DNA of 64,000 bases from contig NZ_CP159992.1 of the NCBI RefSeq assembly GCF_040702995.1, positions 4,837,501-4,901,500 on the forward strand, in the 5' to 3' direction. A program made the position numbers and the translations under genes. Position 1 is the first letter of the stretch, and every line of letters begins with the position of its first letter. This document shows, in pieces, positions 52,695 through 61,590 of this stretch. The stretch comes from Paenibacillus sp. AN1007 (GTDB taxonomy: Bacteria > Bacillota > Bacilli > Paenibacillales > Paenibacillaceae). Under the pieces are notes generated by a model that was not told the origin of the DNA, did not search any database, and worked only from the letters and a program-made list of their open reading frames with translations.

Positions 52695-54423
52695 CTAGTG
52701 CTTCACCGCCTTTCGTCTGTGTATAATAAGCCTCTTGATAAATTGTATTTCTGCCCAGCAGTTCCTGATGGGTTCCGATATCTACCATCCTGCCTTCATC
52801 CAGAATGACAATCTGATCGGCATCTTCCACAGATGCAATACGCTGGGCAATAATAATTTTGGTTGTATCCGGTATGCTTTCCTTGAAGACGTTGCGGATT
52901 AACGCGTCGGTCCGTGTATCTACGGCACTGGTGGAATCATCCAGAATCAGAATCTTCGGTTTTTTGAGTAAAGCTCTGGCAATACATAGCCTCTGCTTCT
53001 GACCTCCCGAAACGTTCGTACCGCCTTGTGCCAAATGAGTGTCATATCCATCCGGAAACGTGGAAATAAACTCATGTGCCTGTGCTGCTTTGCACGCTTC
53101 AATCAACTCTTCATCGGCAGCATGTTCATTGCCCCAACGCAGATTCTCCTTAATCGTGCCTTCAAACAGGACGTTTTTTTGCAATACCATCGCAACCTGA
53201 CTGCGAAGCAAACTTAGATCGTACTCCTTCACATTGACTCCACTGACAAGCACTTCGCCCTCACTGGCATCATACAGACGTGGAATCAGCTGCACCAAGG
53301 TGGATTTTGCACTGCCCGCAGCTCCAATAATGCCAATCGTCTGTCCCGAAGCCATTCTCAGATTGATGCCAGACAGGGCATAATTCTCGGCTTTGCCTGA
53401 GTAACGGAAGGACACATTGCGGAATTCGATTTCCCCGTTGTGCAGCTCTGTAACGGGTGACTCCGGACTGGTAATGTCCGGCTGTTCACTTAACAGTTCA
53501 TTAATCCGTCCCGCCGAAGCACGAGCAATGGCAACCATAATGACAACGATGCCCAAGGTCATCAAACTCATTAGAATTTGCATGGAATACGCGAATAAAC
53601 TCGTAAGCTCCCCGGTGGTCATGTTTCCGCCCACAACCAGTTTCGCGCCAATCCATGAGATCATCAGCATCACGGCATACATGACAATTTGCATCAGTGG
53701 AAGTTCATACGACAGAATGCGTTCTGCCTTAGCCATCTGTGCAAATATTCGCTGGGATACGGCCTGAAACTTGGATACCTCACGCTCTTCTCGTACATAC
53801 GATTTCACGACCCGAATGCCGCGTACATTTTCCTGCACAACTTTATTGAGATCATCGTAACTGTCAAAGGCACGCTCAAATACCGGAAAAGAATACTTCA
53901 TGATGATGACCATGCCAATGGCCAGCACAGGGATCACAATCATGAACCAAGAAGCAATGGATGGGCTGATGCGATACGTCATAATCGTTGCAAAAATCAT
54001 CATCACCGGACTGCGGAAGGCAATGCGGATAATCATCAGAAATGCATTTTGCACGTGCGTAATATCTGTCGTCAGCCTGGTAACGATCCCTGAGGTTGAG
54101 AATTTATCCATATTGGAGTACGACAGATGCTGCACATGACGGAACAAGTCATAACGCAGATTTTTGCCAAACCCCGACATTGCAATCGCAGAATGCTTAC
54201 CCGCCAGTGCTCCAAAGACCAGAGACACCAGGGCAAACAACACCAGAATCAAGCCGTACTTGGTCACCTGATCCATCTGACCCCCAGTGATCCCCTGGTC
54301 GATCAATTCAGCCATAAACAGCGGAATAATGACTTCCATGGCCACTTCGCCAAGTAAAAACAAGGGCGTCAGCCATGTATTCTTTTTATATTCGCGTACA
54401 CTTTGCAGTAATTTTCTTACCAT
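52687..54423 (-). CDS. ABC exporter half-transporter with degenerate ATP site
   Basis: A ~578-residue half-transporter of the same family as the downstream subunit. The Walker A is GAAGSAKST, the signature is VSGGQKQ, the Walker B ends ILILDDSTSAVD (catalytic Glu replaced by Asp), and the switch His is Gln (AQRIAS). These substitutions are diagnostic of the degenerate partner in heterodimeric exporters such as BmrC or TM287. The ATG at 54423 has GAGGAG 7 nt upstream; earlier ATGs at 54438 and 54429 are too close to it. It is transcribed from the MerR-type promoter at 54496-54526. Confidence 0.92.
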   Translation of the reverse strand: MVRKLLQSVREYKKNTWLTPLFLLGEVAMEVIIPLFMAELIDQGITGGQMDQVTKYGLILVLFALVSLVFGALAGKHSAIAMSGFGKNLRYDLFRHVQHLSYSNMDKFSTSGIVTRLTTDITHVQNAFLMIIRIAFRSPVMMIFATIMTYRISPSIASWFMIVIPVLAIGMVIIMKYSFPVFERAFDSYDDLNKVVQENVRGIRVVKSYVREEREVSKFQAVSQRIFAQMAKAERILSYELPLMQIVMYAVMLMISWIGAKLVVGGNMTTGELTSLFAYSMQILMSLMTLGIVVIMVAIARASAGRINELLSEQPDITSPESPVTELHNGEIEFRNVSFRYSGKAENYALSGINLRMASGQTIGIIGAAGSAKSTLVQLIPRLYDASEGEVLVSGVNVKEYDLSLLRSQVAMVLQKNVLFEGTIKENLRWGNEHAADEELIEACKAAQAHEFISTFPDGYDTHLAQGGTNVSGGQKQRLCIARALLKKPKILILDDSTSAVDTRTDALIRNVFKESIPDTTKIIIAQRIASVEDADQIVILDEGRMVDIGTHQELLGRNTIYQEAYYTQTKGGEALDG

Positions 54424-54495
54424 AAGCATTCTCCTCATCTAAAATAAACACGCTGATCTGCCATCTAGAAGTAGATCGACGCTCAGAACAGCTGT

Positions 54496-54526
54496 ATTAT
54501 AAACTGTATAGCAACTATACAGTCAA
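54496..54526 (-). promoter_or_regulatory. MerR-type promoter of the ABC exporter
   Basis: Minus strand TTGACT, 19-bp spacer, TATAAT. The 19-bp spacer is the hallmark of promoters activated by MerR proteins through DNA untwisting. The spacer contains the operator below. Confidence 0.9.
54503..54523. promoter_or_regulatory. MerR operator
   Basis: ACTGTATAG-CAA-CTATACAGT is a perfect 9-3-9 palindrome between the -35 and -10 of the exporter promoter; the start of the divergent MerR gene is 31 bp away. Confidence 0.88.
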
Positions 54527-54554
54527 TCCACTTTTTTAAAATCTGGAGGTGCTT

Positions 54555-55391
54555 ATGCATCCGAATGAAATGCTGTCCATTAGTGCTTTTTCCAAGCTGT
54601 CCGAGGTTTCACGCAAAACCCTCATTTACTACGACCGCATCGGTCTGTTCAAACCTGCCTATGTAGCGGATAACGGTTATCGATATTACAGTCACAGCCA
54701 GTTTGAAACGATCGGCGTTATTCATATTTTCAAAGAGCTCGGCATGTCCCTGGAGGAAATTCAGCAGCATCTCGGTGAGCGTTCACCGGAAACCACCCTT
54801 CAACTGCTGCGTAAACAGGAGGAAAATCTGCAGCTGCAGATTGCCAAACTGACTCAGGCCAAACAAATGATTATGCAGCGTGCGCAAAATATAGAGCAAT
54901 CCATGCATCTGGACACCAGCCAAATGCATGTCATCTGGCAGCCTAAAACCCCCTTGCTGCTGAGCCGACATATCTATTCATCCAAACAAGAGTTTTCAGA
55001 AGAGCTCTGGGAGGACTTTCGGGTACGTCTGGACAAGGAACATGCACCGCTCGGTTATCCCGGCGGCATCATCATTCCCAAAGCTGATCTGCTAAGAAAG
55101 GATGGAGACATGATCTCCCATATGTACAGCTATATGACTACCCAGCATCATGAACAGGCATATATGCCGGAGGGATTCTATCTGGTGTCTTATGCAAGAG
55201 CTGACTACGGAGATACCAAGAAGTTTTTCCCACAAATCTTTGATTATATCGAGAAGAAACAGTACGTCATTAAAGGTGATGCTTACGAGGATTACATGCA
55301 GGATGAGATTGTACTGCAGCATGCGGAGGATTATCTGGTTCGGGTTATGGTGCATATTGAGGAACCCGGTGACAAAGAAGATATAACCTGA
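54555..55391 (+). CDS. MerR family regulator with GyrI-like effector domain
   Basis: A 278-residue regulator. N-terminal MerR winged helix (MLSISAFSKLSEVSRKTLIYYDRIGLFKPAYVADNGYRYYS), dimerisation helix at about 78-120, and a C-terminal GyrI-like/effector-binding domain (PLGYPGGIIIPKADL, GFYLVSYARADYG). This is the BmrR-type layout for sensing hydrophobic cations or drugs. Start ATG 54555 with GGAGG 5 nt upstream; the GTG at 54549 is rejected because it overlaps the ribosome site. It is divergent from, and likely activates, the ABC exporter. Confidence 0.93.
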   Translation: MHPNEMLSISAFSKLSEVSRKTLIYYDRIGLFKPAYVADNGYRYYSHSQFETIGVIHIFKELGMSLEEIQQHLGERSPETTLQLLRKQEENLQLQIAKLTQAKQMIMQRAQNIEQSMHLDTSQMHVIWQPKTPLLLSRHIYSSKQEFSEELWEDFRVRLDKEHAPLGYPGGIIIPKADLLRKDGDMISHMYSYMTTQHHEQAYMPEGFYLVSYARADYGDTKKFFPQIFDYIEKKQYVIKGDAYEDYMQDEIVLQHAEDYLVRVMVHIEEPGDKEDIT

Positions 55392-55433
55392 TAACTTAGC
55401 TTAATTTAAATCAAAATCAACTTTATTTAAATC

Positions 55434-55473
55434 AAAAAGGAACCATTCGCAGCCTGCCGAATCGTTCCTTTTT
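55434..55473. terminator. Bidirectional terminator
   Basis: AAAAAGGAAC ... GTTCCTTTTT stem (inner TTCG/CGAA pairing) between the MerR gene and the convergent DUF4256 gene. Confidence 0.88.
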
Positions 55474-55480
55474 ATTTCGT

Positions 55481-56059
55481 TTACACCCTTAACAAACCTC
55501 GGAAACCTCTTGCAGCGTAGTAGGACTCCGCACCGTTATGGTACATAAACACGGTATCGTAACGGCGGTCGCAAAAAACAGCTCCACCCCGCTGCCTAAT
55601 ATTTTCAGGGGTAATCACCCAACTGGATGTTTTAAGATCAAAGTTCCCCAGCTGCTGCAGTTCACGATACTGGGTCTCATCCAAAAGCTCAATGCCCATC
55701 TCGATGCACATTTGAACAGCGCTATGCTTAGGTTTGTTCTCTTTGCGTGCATCCAGTGCAGCCTGATCATAACACACACTGCGACGGCCTTTAGGGCTCT
55801 CTGCTGAACAGTCGACAAAGATATATTCACCTGTCTCCCTGTCAAGCTCGACGACATCCGGTTCGCCGCCTGTTTTCTCCATCTCGTGGAGCGACCACAG
55901 TTTATCGGGGTGCGCTTCGAGTTTGGCCTCAATGTTAACCCATTCCAGATCGGGATGGCGACTCATATTCTTCTCAAAACGGGTCTTTAATGCCTTGAAC
56001 AATTCATCACGCTGTTCCGGTGACAGATCTTTTTCATTTTCAATGGAGTTCATGGTCAT
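55481..56059 (-). CDS. DUF4256 family protein
   Basis: A 192-residue soluble protein. Core motifs: MSRHPDLEWVNIEAKLEAHPDKLWSLHEME, DRETGEYIFVDCSAESPKGRRSVCYDQ, and the C-terminal GGAVFCDRRYDTVFMYHNGAESYYAARGFRG. This is DUF4256, whose role is unknown. The start is the ATG at 56059 with GGGGGAG 7 nt upstream. The frame is open back to 56239, but that part overlaps the end of the glycosyltransferase gene and lacks a ribosome site. It may be cotranscribed with the glycosyltransferase genes. Confidence 0.88.
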   Translation of the reverse strand: MTMNSIENEKDLSPEQRDELFKALKTRFEKNMSRHPDLEWVNIEAKLEAHPDKLWSLHEMEKTGGEPDVVELDRETGEYIFVDCSAESPKGRRSVCYDQAALDARKENKPKHSAVQMCIEMGIELLDETQYRELQQLGNFDLKTSSWVITPENIRQRGGAVFCDRRYDTVFMYHNGAESYYAARGFRGLLRV

Positions 56060-56154
56060 CCTCATTCTCCCCCGGTTCATTAGCATATAGTGGTGCAGCG
56101 CACTTATTCTATTCGATTGTATTGAAAATAAAGGCGGAAAACAACCTGTCCCAT

Positions 56155-57507
56155 TCACAGGTTGTTCACCTCGGCATCCAGCTGCCGGGCCAGTCTCGAT
56201 ATGCTGTATAATTTCGTTATTCCCGTACCCCCTACACACGCAGTCTGAAATCCGGTTGGAAGGTGATCGCCAGCAATCGGCAGCTGTTCAAGCTCTATAT
56301 CTGCCGTATCCAGCAGATATACCCGCTTGGCAATTCGCAGTATCTCATCCAGCAGTACAATTAACAAGGTGATCGGAATGACTTTCCATACATCCGTAAT
56401 AATTGCCGTTTGATACGTATCATCTTCACAGAAATTGACGAACCCTGCTTTGTAACTGGTGTGAACGTCTGGTTTCGCTGCACGGATCATCTCGGCGTTA
56501 CGCTGATTGCAGGCAAATACATCTGTAATGTTCAGCCTGCTTACGAACTCCGGAGTTAAATACCCCACGGCTAATCGCCTGCCTCCTTCATGTAATTCAA
56601 ATAAGGCTGGATCAAGATCATCATAATTTTGCGTTAGATATCGATCCGCGGCATTAAACTGTCCAAGCAGCATTTCAAAAATAAAGTTTTTATTCACATA
56701 GGACAGCTCCACCGGAAGCTCCTGATGCAGCTTCACAAAGTGAAGATGATTCTTTCGGCTTGTCATCTCTACCGGATTAAACTGCTCATGTGGCAGATGC
56801 AGCGCACGGAGTGAAGGGTCTGCCCGGAAATGCAATCCTGCCTTCCAGAGGCGATAACCCAATTCCAGATCCTCGTGCCCCCAGCCGTGGAAAGATTCAT
56901 CGAATCCGCCCACCTGTCTCAGCAGACGGGTTTCCACAGAGACCATGCTTGTCCAAAACATCGTCCATGGAGCAGCACTGCGATCCAGATCATTTTCATA
57001 AAAATCAAACTGTGTTTGTCTGGAATCGGGGTAAGCCTTCAGCATGGGATTCCGCAAGCATGCCTCCGGATGCTCCGAGGAGGCTATGGATTGCAAGTAT
57101 TTCGCAAGCGGATGCTGGTCATCCTTTTGATTCATGCCATGAACCGTGCCGAGTCCAATCGTATGTTCGTGACAACGATGAAATTGAATGACATTAAGAA
57201 TAAGATCCGCGCCGATCAATACACCGGTATCCAAGTATACACATATCTCATGTTTAGCCAGATGCAGTCCCATATTTCTCGCCGTTCCTGCCCGAAACCC
57301 CAGATCCTTCTGGTAGCAGTATCGCAGATCCAAATCAGCTTCAAAGGAACAGGCGACATCCTTGGTATCATCACTTGAACCATCATCACATACAATGACC
57401 TCAAATAAAGATGTGTCTGCCTCCTGATGCTTCAGGCATACTAGCGTTCTTTCCAACAATTCGGAGTGATTATATGTAGGAATAATGACGGTGACACCCT
57501 TGGTCAT
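56155..57507 (-). CDS. GT2 glycosyltransferase with Rossmann-like C-terminal domain (B)
   Basis: A 450-residue cytoplasmic glycosyltransferase. GT-A domain at about 1-250: VTVIIPTYNHSELLERTL, the VCDDGSSDDT nucleotide-binding site, CVYLDTGVL in place of the DxD, and GGFDESFHGWGHEDLELGYRLW, the Glyco_transf_7C-like signature of chondroitin-synthase-like GT27/GT2 enzymes. The DxD-like site is YLDTG, so metal binding may be altered. Residues ~320-450 form a second alpha/beta domain (RRLAVGYLTPEFVSRL, then TAIITDVWKVIPI) that resembles a degenerate methyltransferase fold. The start overlaps the upstream GT2 gene by 38 nt and has AGGAGG 8 nt upstream. Confidence 0.88.
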   Translation of the reverse strand: MTKGVTVIIPTYNHSELLERTLVCLKHQEADTSLFEVIVCDDGSSDDTKDVACSFEADLDLRYCYQKDLGFRAGTARNMGLHLAKHEICVYLDTGVLIGADLILNVIQFHRCHEHTIGLGTVHGMNQKDDQHPLAKYLQSIASSEHPEACLRNPMLKAYPDSRQTQFDFYENDLDRSAAPWTMFWTSMVSVETRLLRQVGGFDESFHGWGHEDLELGYRLWKAGLHFRADPSLRALHLPHEQFNPVEMTSRKNHLHFVKLHQELPVELSYVNKNFIFEMLLGQFNAADRYLTQNYDDLDPALFELHEGGRRLAVGYLTPEFVSRLNITDVFACNQRNAEMIRAAKPDVHTSYKAGFVNFCEDDTYQTAIITDVWKVIPITLLIVLLDEILRIAKRVYLLDTADIELEQLPIAGDHLPTGFQTACVGGTGITKLYSISRLARQLDAEVNNL

Positions 57508-58846
57508 CTAACATGCCTCCTTCCTGAACTTGAGCGATCCCATGGTCTATACAGGTGACGAGTTTCATGGTCGTATTCATCACGTCCATAATGCTGTATT
57601 CGATGTCTCTGCCCATCTTTTTCAAGGCAGCAATGACTGCAAGCAGAGGCATGATCTCCGTCTTCGGGCTGACGCAGTAACACACATGCGATGTTCTCAA
57701 CGCTTCCATGAACAGGTGAAAGATTAATTCTGGTCTGTACATCGTCCACACAGGAGTAATAATACAGCCATCAAAAGAGGATGCTTCAAACGGCATGCAG
57801 CTGCCGGCAAGTCTGTAAACCTTTTTTCCAGGAACGTTCATCAGATCTTGCTTCAATTCCTTCGGCTCTCGGGGATCAATCAGTGTGCTCACCTGAGATA
57901 AGGCAAACAGCCTCGCATCATACCCTACCAATAAAAAGTGGGTTCCATAGGTTGAAGTGACCGTCTGCATAACGGCTTGAAATGTATAGTCCTGGTCTGA
58001 CCAATCGCGCTGTCCCTTGTTAACTGCTGCGGCTGCATCTTTCTTCCAATCATGCATCTTCAGGAGAAACAGCTCAATCTCGATGGAAGGGTATTTTCGC
58101 ATGAACATTCTGGCATTGGCCGCCTGATTGCGCATTCGTTCTGCCTCGTCCACCTCATGCGGTACATGTACTGCCCAGGCTGACCGGCTTAACGTTAATG
58201 CATACCCAGATTGCACAAGTCTGTAGCCAACTTCTATGTCTTCCATTCCCCAACCGCTGAATCTGTGATCAAATCCGCCTGCACGCTGTAACGCTGTTCG
58301 GGAAACAGAGATGTTACCTGACCAGAATACGGCCCAAGGCCACGGCAGCTGCATCAGTTGATCCATCACCGGCTCATAATATTTCTCCCGCTCATCGGGT
58401 ATGCGCCCAGATTCATGCTCGAACCAGCTCATAAAAGCTTCAAGCTCCAGCTCTCCCTCATAATGCAGCTCTTCCCGATGCATCCCCTTCTTCCCGTAGA
58501 TGTAGCCGATCACCATGTCGTGTCCAGCACGCTGCATCGCTACATGTTCACCAACAAACCCCGCACATACAATCGTATCTGCATCTAGAAAAATAACAAC
58601 ATCCCCGGTAGAGTCACGTATAGCTCTATTACGTTTGTCCGACACGGTCGTATGTGCAGGGGTATCCATGTAATGAATACACAGCTTGTCTTCAAAAGCA
58701 TCTCTGAACTGTTCAAAAGGAATGGATCCCCCCTGATCAATCAGGTAAACGGAGAAGTCCGAATAATGCTGCCCGGCCAGCGCCTGCAGCGTCAGATGCA
58801 GCACGTCCGGTTTGCCGTACACCGGGATGATGACGGTCACGTTCAT
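57470..58846 (-). CDS. GT2 glycosyltransferase with Rossmann-like C-terminal domain (A)
   Basis: A ~458-residue glycosyltransferase. GT-A domain: MNVTVIIPVYGKPDVL, IRDSTGDVVIFLDADTIV with a full DxD site, and GGFDHRFSGWGMEDIEVGYRLV matching the Glyco_transf_7C motif. The C-terminal part (~315-450: FLLVGYDARLFALSQVSTLI, then FDGCIITPVWTMYRPELI) parallels the extension of the downstream GT2 gene, so the two genes are probably duplicates that diverged. Start ATG with GGAG 8 nt upstream; it overlaps the stop of the GT28-like gene (ATGA). Confidence 0.9.
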   Translation of the reverse strand: MNVTVIIPVYGKPDVLHLTLQALAGQHYSDFSVYLIDQGGSIPFEQFRDAFEDKLCIHYMDTPAHTTVSDKRNRAIRDSTGDVVIFLDADTIVCAGFVGEHVAMQRAGHDMVIGYIYGKKGMHREELHYEGELELEAFMSWFEHESGRIPDEREKYYEPVMDQLMQLPWPWAVFWSGNISVSRTALQRAGGFDHRFSGWGMEDIEVGYRLVQSGYALTLSRSAWAVHVPHEVDEAERMRNQAANARMFMRKYPSIEIELFLLKMHDWKKDAAAAVNKGQRDWSDQDYTFQAVMQTVTSTYGTHFLLVGYDARLFALSQVSTLIDPREPKELKQDLMNVPGKKVYRLAGSCMPFEASSFDGCIITPVWTMYRPELIFHLFMEALRTSHVCYCVSPKTEIMPLLAVIAALKKMGRDIEYSIMDVMNTTMKLVTCIDHGIAQVQEGGMLDDQGCHRHYSYI

Positions 58847-59850
58847 AACGGCTTCTCCGCAAGGTGAAGCGAAAAGCTTTCCAGAATACAAGAGGTCAGA
58901 TGATCCAGTGCCGCCCCATCATAAGCATACGTTCTAAGCTGTGTCACACCACGCAAAATCTCACCGGCATAAGCAGCGATCAAACCCTGATCCATGTCGG
59001 ATTCCTCCAGCCAGCGGATGTAACCTCTCTCCCCCATCTGCCGTGCATATACAATATTGCTGCGATTCACCTCTTCCCGCCGGGGAACAGCGATAGCTGG
59101 GATACCCAGCGAAGCCAATTCCCATAACGTCGTATGCCCCCCCCTGCACACCACCAGCGAGCTGTCTCTCACTTCATCCATAAAAGAGCTTGGGTCGGCG
59201 ATAAACTGCGTCGTTTCATCTCCCAGCCGCTGCAGTGATTTCGTCAATGTACCGCTGTACACCAGCTTGATATGATCGGTTTCCCCTTTTAAGTCTGCTA
59301 TCGCTCTTTTGAAAAAAGGAACGTCCACAATCGTCGCCGAGCCTGACGTGATGACAATCTTCTTCTCTCTGGCCGCTGTCCGTTCAGGCACTTCGACCAC
59401 CGGGCCTACAAAGTGCAGCTTCTCCCAAATCGAGTCCGATGTCGGGAACATCCAGTGCTCCTGCTGATCGACAATCGCAATTTGGTCCGCCATTTGCAGA
59501 TAACCCAGCGTCTCCTGTTCGTCTTCCAGCCAGTTCGTAATGAAGCAGGTTGGAATACCCAGACTTTGGGCGAGGGGAAGTACAAGCAGTTCCTCATCTA
59601 CCACGATGCCATCGGGCTGCGTGCGGCTGATGAGGTCCAGCAGTTTCCGTGTTCTTTCGGCACTGCTGCCAGCCGAAGGCAGTTCCAGATCAATCAGATC
59701 ACCTGAATATACCCTCTGTAAATAGTGAAGTCCGGAGGAATAGGACGCAATAATGACCTTGTGATTCAACTGCATGAGCCGTTTGGCGACCAGCAGATCG
59801 CGCTTTGCATGTCCAAATCCGTTTCCACGTGATACGATAAGTACCTTCAT
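58843..59850 (-). CDS. GT1/GT28-like (MurG-like) glycosyltransferase
   Basis: A 335-residue glycosyltransferase of GT-B fold. N-terminal VLIVSRGNGFGHAKRDLLVAKRL is the glycine-rich acceptor loop of MurG/GT28 enzymes; the C-terminal nucleotide-sugar site is VVCRGGHTTLWELASLGIPAIAVPR. It transfers a sugar from a nucleotide-sugar donor to an unknown acceptor. It sits between the ABC exporters and the two GT2 genes, with a 4-nt overlap to the next gene, so the enzymes act in one pathway. No signal peptide; cytoplasmic or membrane-associated. Confidence 0.88.
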   Translation of the reverse strand: MKVLIVSRGNGFGHAKRDLLVAKRLMQLNHKVIIASYSSGLHYLQRVYSGDLIDLELPSAGSSAERTRKLLDLISRTQPDGIVVDEELLVLPLAQSLGIPTCFITNWLEDEQETLGYLQMADQIAIVDQQEHWMFPTSDSIWEKLHFVGPVVEVPERTAAREKKIVITSGSATIVDVPFFKRAIADLKGETDHIKLVYSGTLTKSLQRLGDETTQFIADPSSFMDEVRDSSLVVCRGGHTTLWELASLGIPAIAVPRREEVNRSNIVYARQMGERGYIRWLEESDMDQGLIAAYAGEILRGVTQLRTYAYDGAALDHLTSCILESFSLHLAEKPL

Positions 59851-59880
59851 CGATATTTCCCCTTTCCAGGTTTTCGGATC

Positions 59881-61590
59881 TCACCCGACAGAAGCAGCCG
59901 CTCCCTGTTTGCGCAGCAGAGCAACCTGTGCACCGTACATTTCACGGAATACCCCATCTTCCTCAAGCAGCCGCAAAGGCGCGCCTTCCTGAACAATGTG
60001 CCCATCAGCCATCACATACACCCTGTCACAATGCATTACGGTGCTGACCCGGTGTGCAATCAGCAGTGCTGCTCTGCCCTCCGCTGCGAACTGCTTGACA
60101 CTCCGAACAACACTTTCTTCCATGACCGGGTCCATCGCAGCCGTAGGTTCATCCAGGATCAGCATCTTCCGGGTATTCGCCATCGCCCGGGCAACCGCCA
60201 CGCGCTGCCACTGTCCACCCGATAACTCGGTTCCATCTGTATATCCTGCACCCAGCCGTTTATCTCCGCTCCGCTCGGTGATATCCTGTACAAGCCGCTG
60301 TGCAGCAGTACTCCACTCTCGATCAAGTCCAACATTCTGCTGCACACTCAGCGGGAATCTGGCGAAATCAGCATAGGCAGCGGAAACCGCTCCCAGCCTG
60401 TCCGTATGCAGACTGCGTTTTCCGTCGACCCAAATCTCACCTTCGGCGGGCTCAAGCAGACCGCAGATCAGATTGCACAGTGTTGTTTTTCCAGCCCCAT
60501 TCTCTCCCACCAGCCCGACAAGCTCACCGGATCGAAAATACATATTTACATCGGTCAATACAGGCTTGCTGTGATTCGGATAGGAAAATCCAACTCCATT
60601 CAGTTCAATTTCTTTGTCCGCTTCCTTGGCAGAGGTCTCGACTTGATCTGCTGTTTCTGCAGCCAAAAAACGAGAGAGATTGGATGCGGTGAGTAATTCA
60701 CTAGTAAACATGCGCAGCTCCAGCACGAATGCATTGGCTTTGCCAAGCAATTCATCAATCAGTTGAAAGGCGATGATTAAACCGCCTATTGAAGAACTGG
60801 CCGTCAGAATCGATACCATGTAAGCCACAGAGATGAGCAGAAGCTGACCGATCTGCATCAGTCCTGATGTCTTTTGGGAGGTTAGTAGAAAAGATTGATT
60901 GGTCTTGCTGATGTCCGTAAATGTATTTTTCCACAGACTCACGATATAAGGGGAATATCCAAACAGCTTGCGTTCCCTGCCCAGTTGAAAATCCATAACG
61001 GTGCTGCGGTAATAATTTTCACGGATACGATGACCCGACAGCTGATTCTCCACGTTAAACATCTGACGACCCAGCTTATATTGTTTGAATACAACAAAAG
61101 CAAAGGTTACCATCATCACCAGACACCCAATTTTCGTGACAAACCACAACGCTGTACCCAAGCTGATTAAGGTTACTGCGGCACTCAAAACATCCAGGGC
61201 CAATGTGAGAACGCGATGTCCACGATCCAGACCGTTCGCTGCCTTCTCTGCTGATTCGGAAAAGGACGCATCAAGAAGTTTCTGATAAGGTACTTTATTA
61301 TATTGATCGATATACAGCTCTTTGGCAGCTCGGCCCATGTGAACACGAAGTCCCTCCAGTGCAATACCGTATAACGAATCCATCACTTTCTCACCGATGG
61401 TTGCTGCCGCGAACCAGGCCATCAGCAGAATCATACGATCGAGATCTACTCCGGAAATGACCTGCTGCACAGCATAACCGAATAAAAAAATGCGAACGGC
61501 GGGCAGTATCCCTTTGAACAGCGTCACGGACAGAGCGAACGCAATCCATGGTAATAACTTTCGTTTGTTCTTTACCTTGGTCAACCACAT
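59881..61590 (-). CDS. ABC exporter half-transporter (B)
   Basis: A ~569-residue half-transporter: membrane domain with about six helices, then an ATPase domain with Walker A GENGAGKTT, signature LSGGQWQ, Walker B MLILDEPTAAMD and switch His in AHRVST. All catalytic residues are intact. No N-terminal C39 peptidase, so it is not a leader-cleaving exporter. ATG 61590 shares one base with the TAA of the upstream ABC gene and has GGAGGGG upstream; a longer frame to 61653 overlaps that gene and is rejected. Confidence 0.9.
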   Translation of the reverse strand: MWLTKVKNKRKLLPWIAFALSVTLFKGILPAVRIFLFGYAVQQVISGVDLDRMILLMAWFAAATIGEKVMDSLYGIALEGLRVHMGRAAKELYIDQYNKVPYQKLLDASFSESAEKAANGLDRGHRVLTLALDVLSAAVTLISLGTALWFVTKIGCLVMMVTFAFVVFKQYKLGRQMFNVENQLSGHRIRENYYRSTVMDFQLGRERKLFGYSPYIVSLWKNTFTDISKTNQSFLLTSQKTSGLMQIGQLLLISVAYMVSILTASSSIGGLIIAFQLIDELLGKANAFVLELRMFTSELLTASNLSRFLAAETADQVETSAKEADKEIELNGVGFSYPNHSKPVLTDVNMYFRSGELVGLVGENGAGKTTLCNLICGLLEPAEGEIWVDGKRSLHTDRLGAVSAAYADFARFPLSVQQNVGLDREWSTAAQRLVQDITERSGDKRLGAGYTDGTELSGGQWQRVAVARAMANTRKMLILDEPTAAMDPVMEESVVRSVKQFAAEGRAALLIAHRVSTVMHCDRVYVMADGHIVQEGAPLRLLEEDGVFREMYGAQVALLRKQGAAASVG

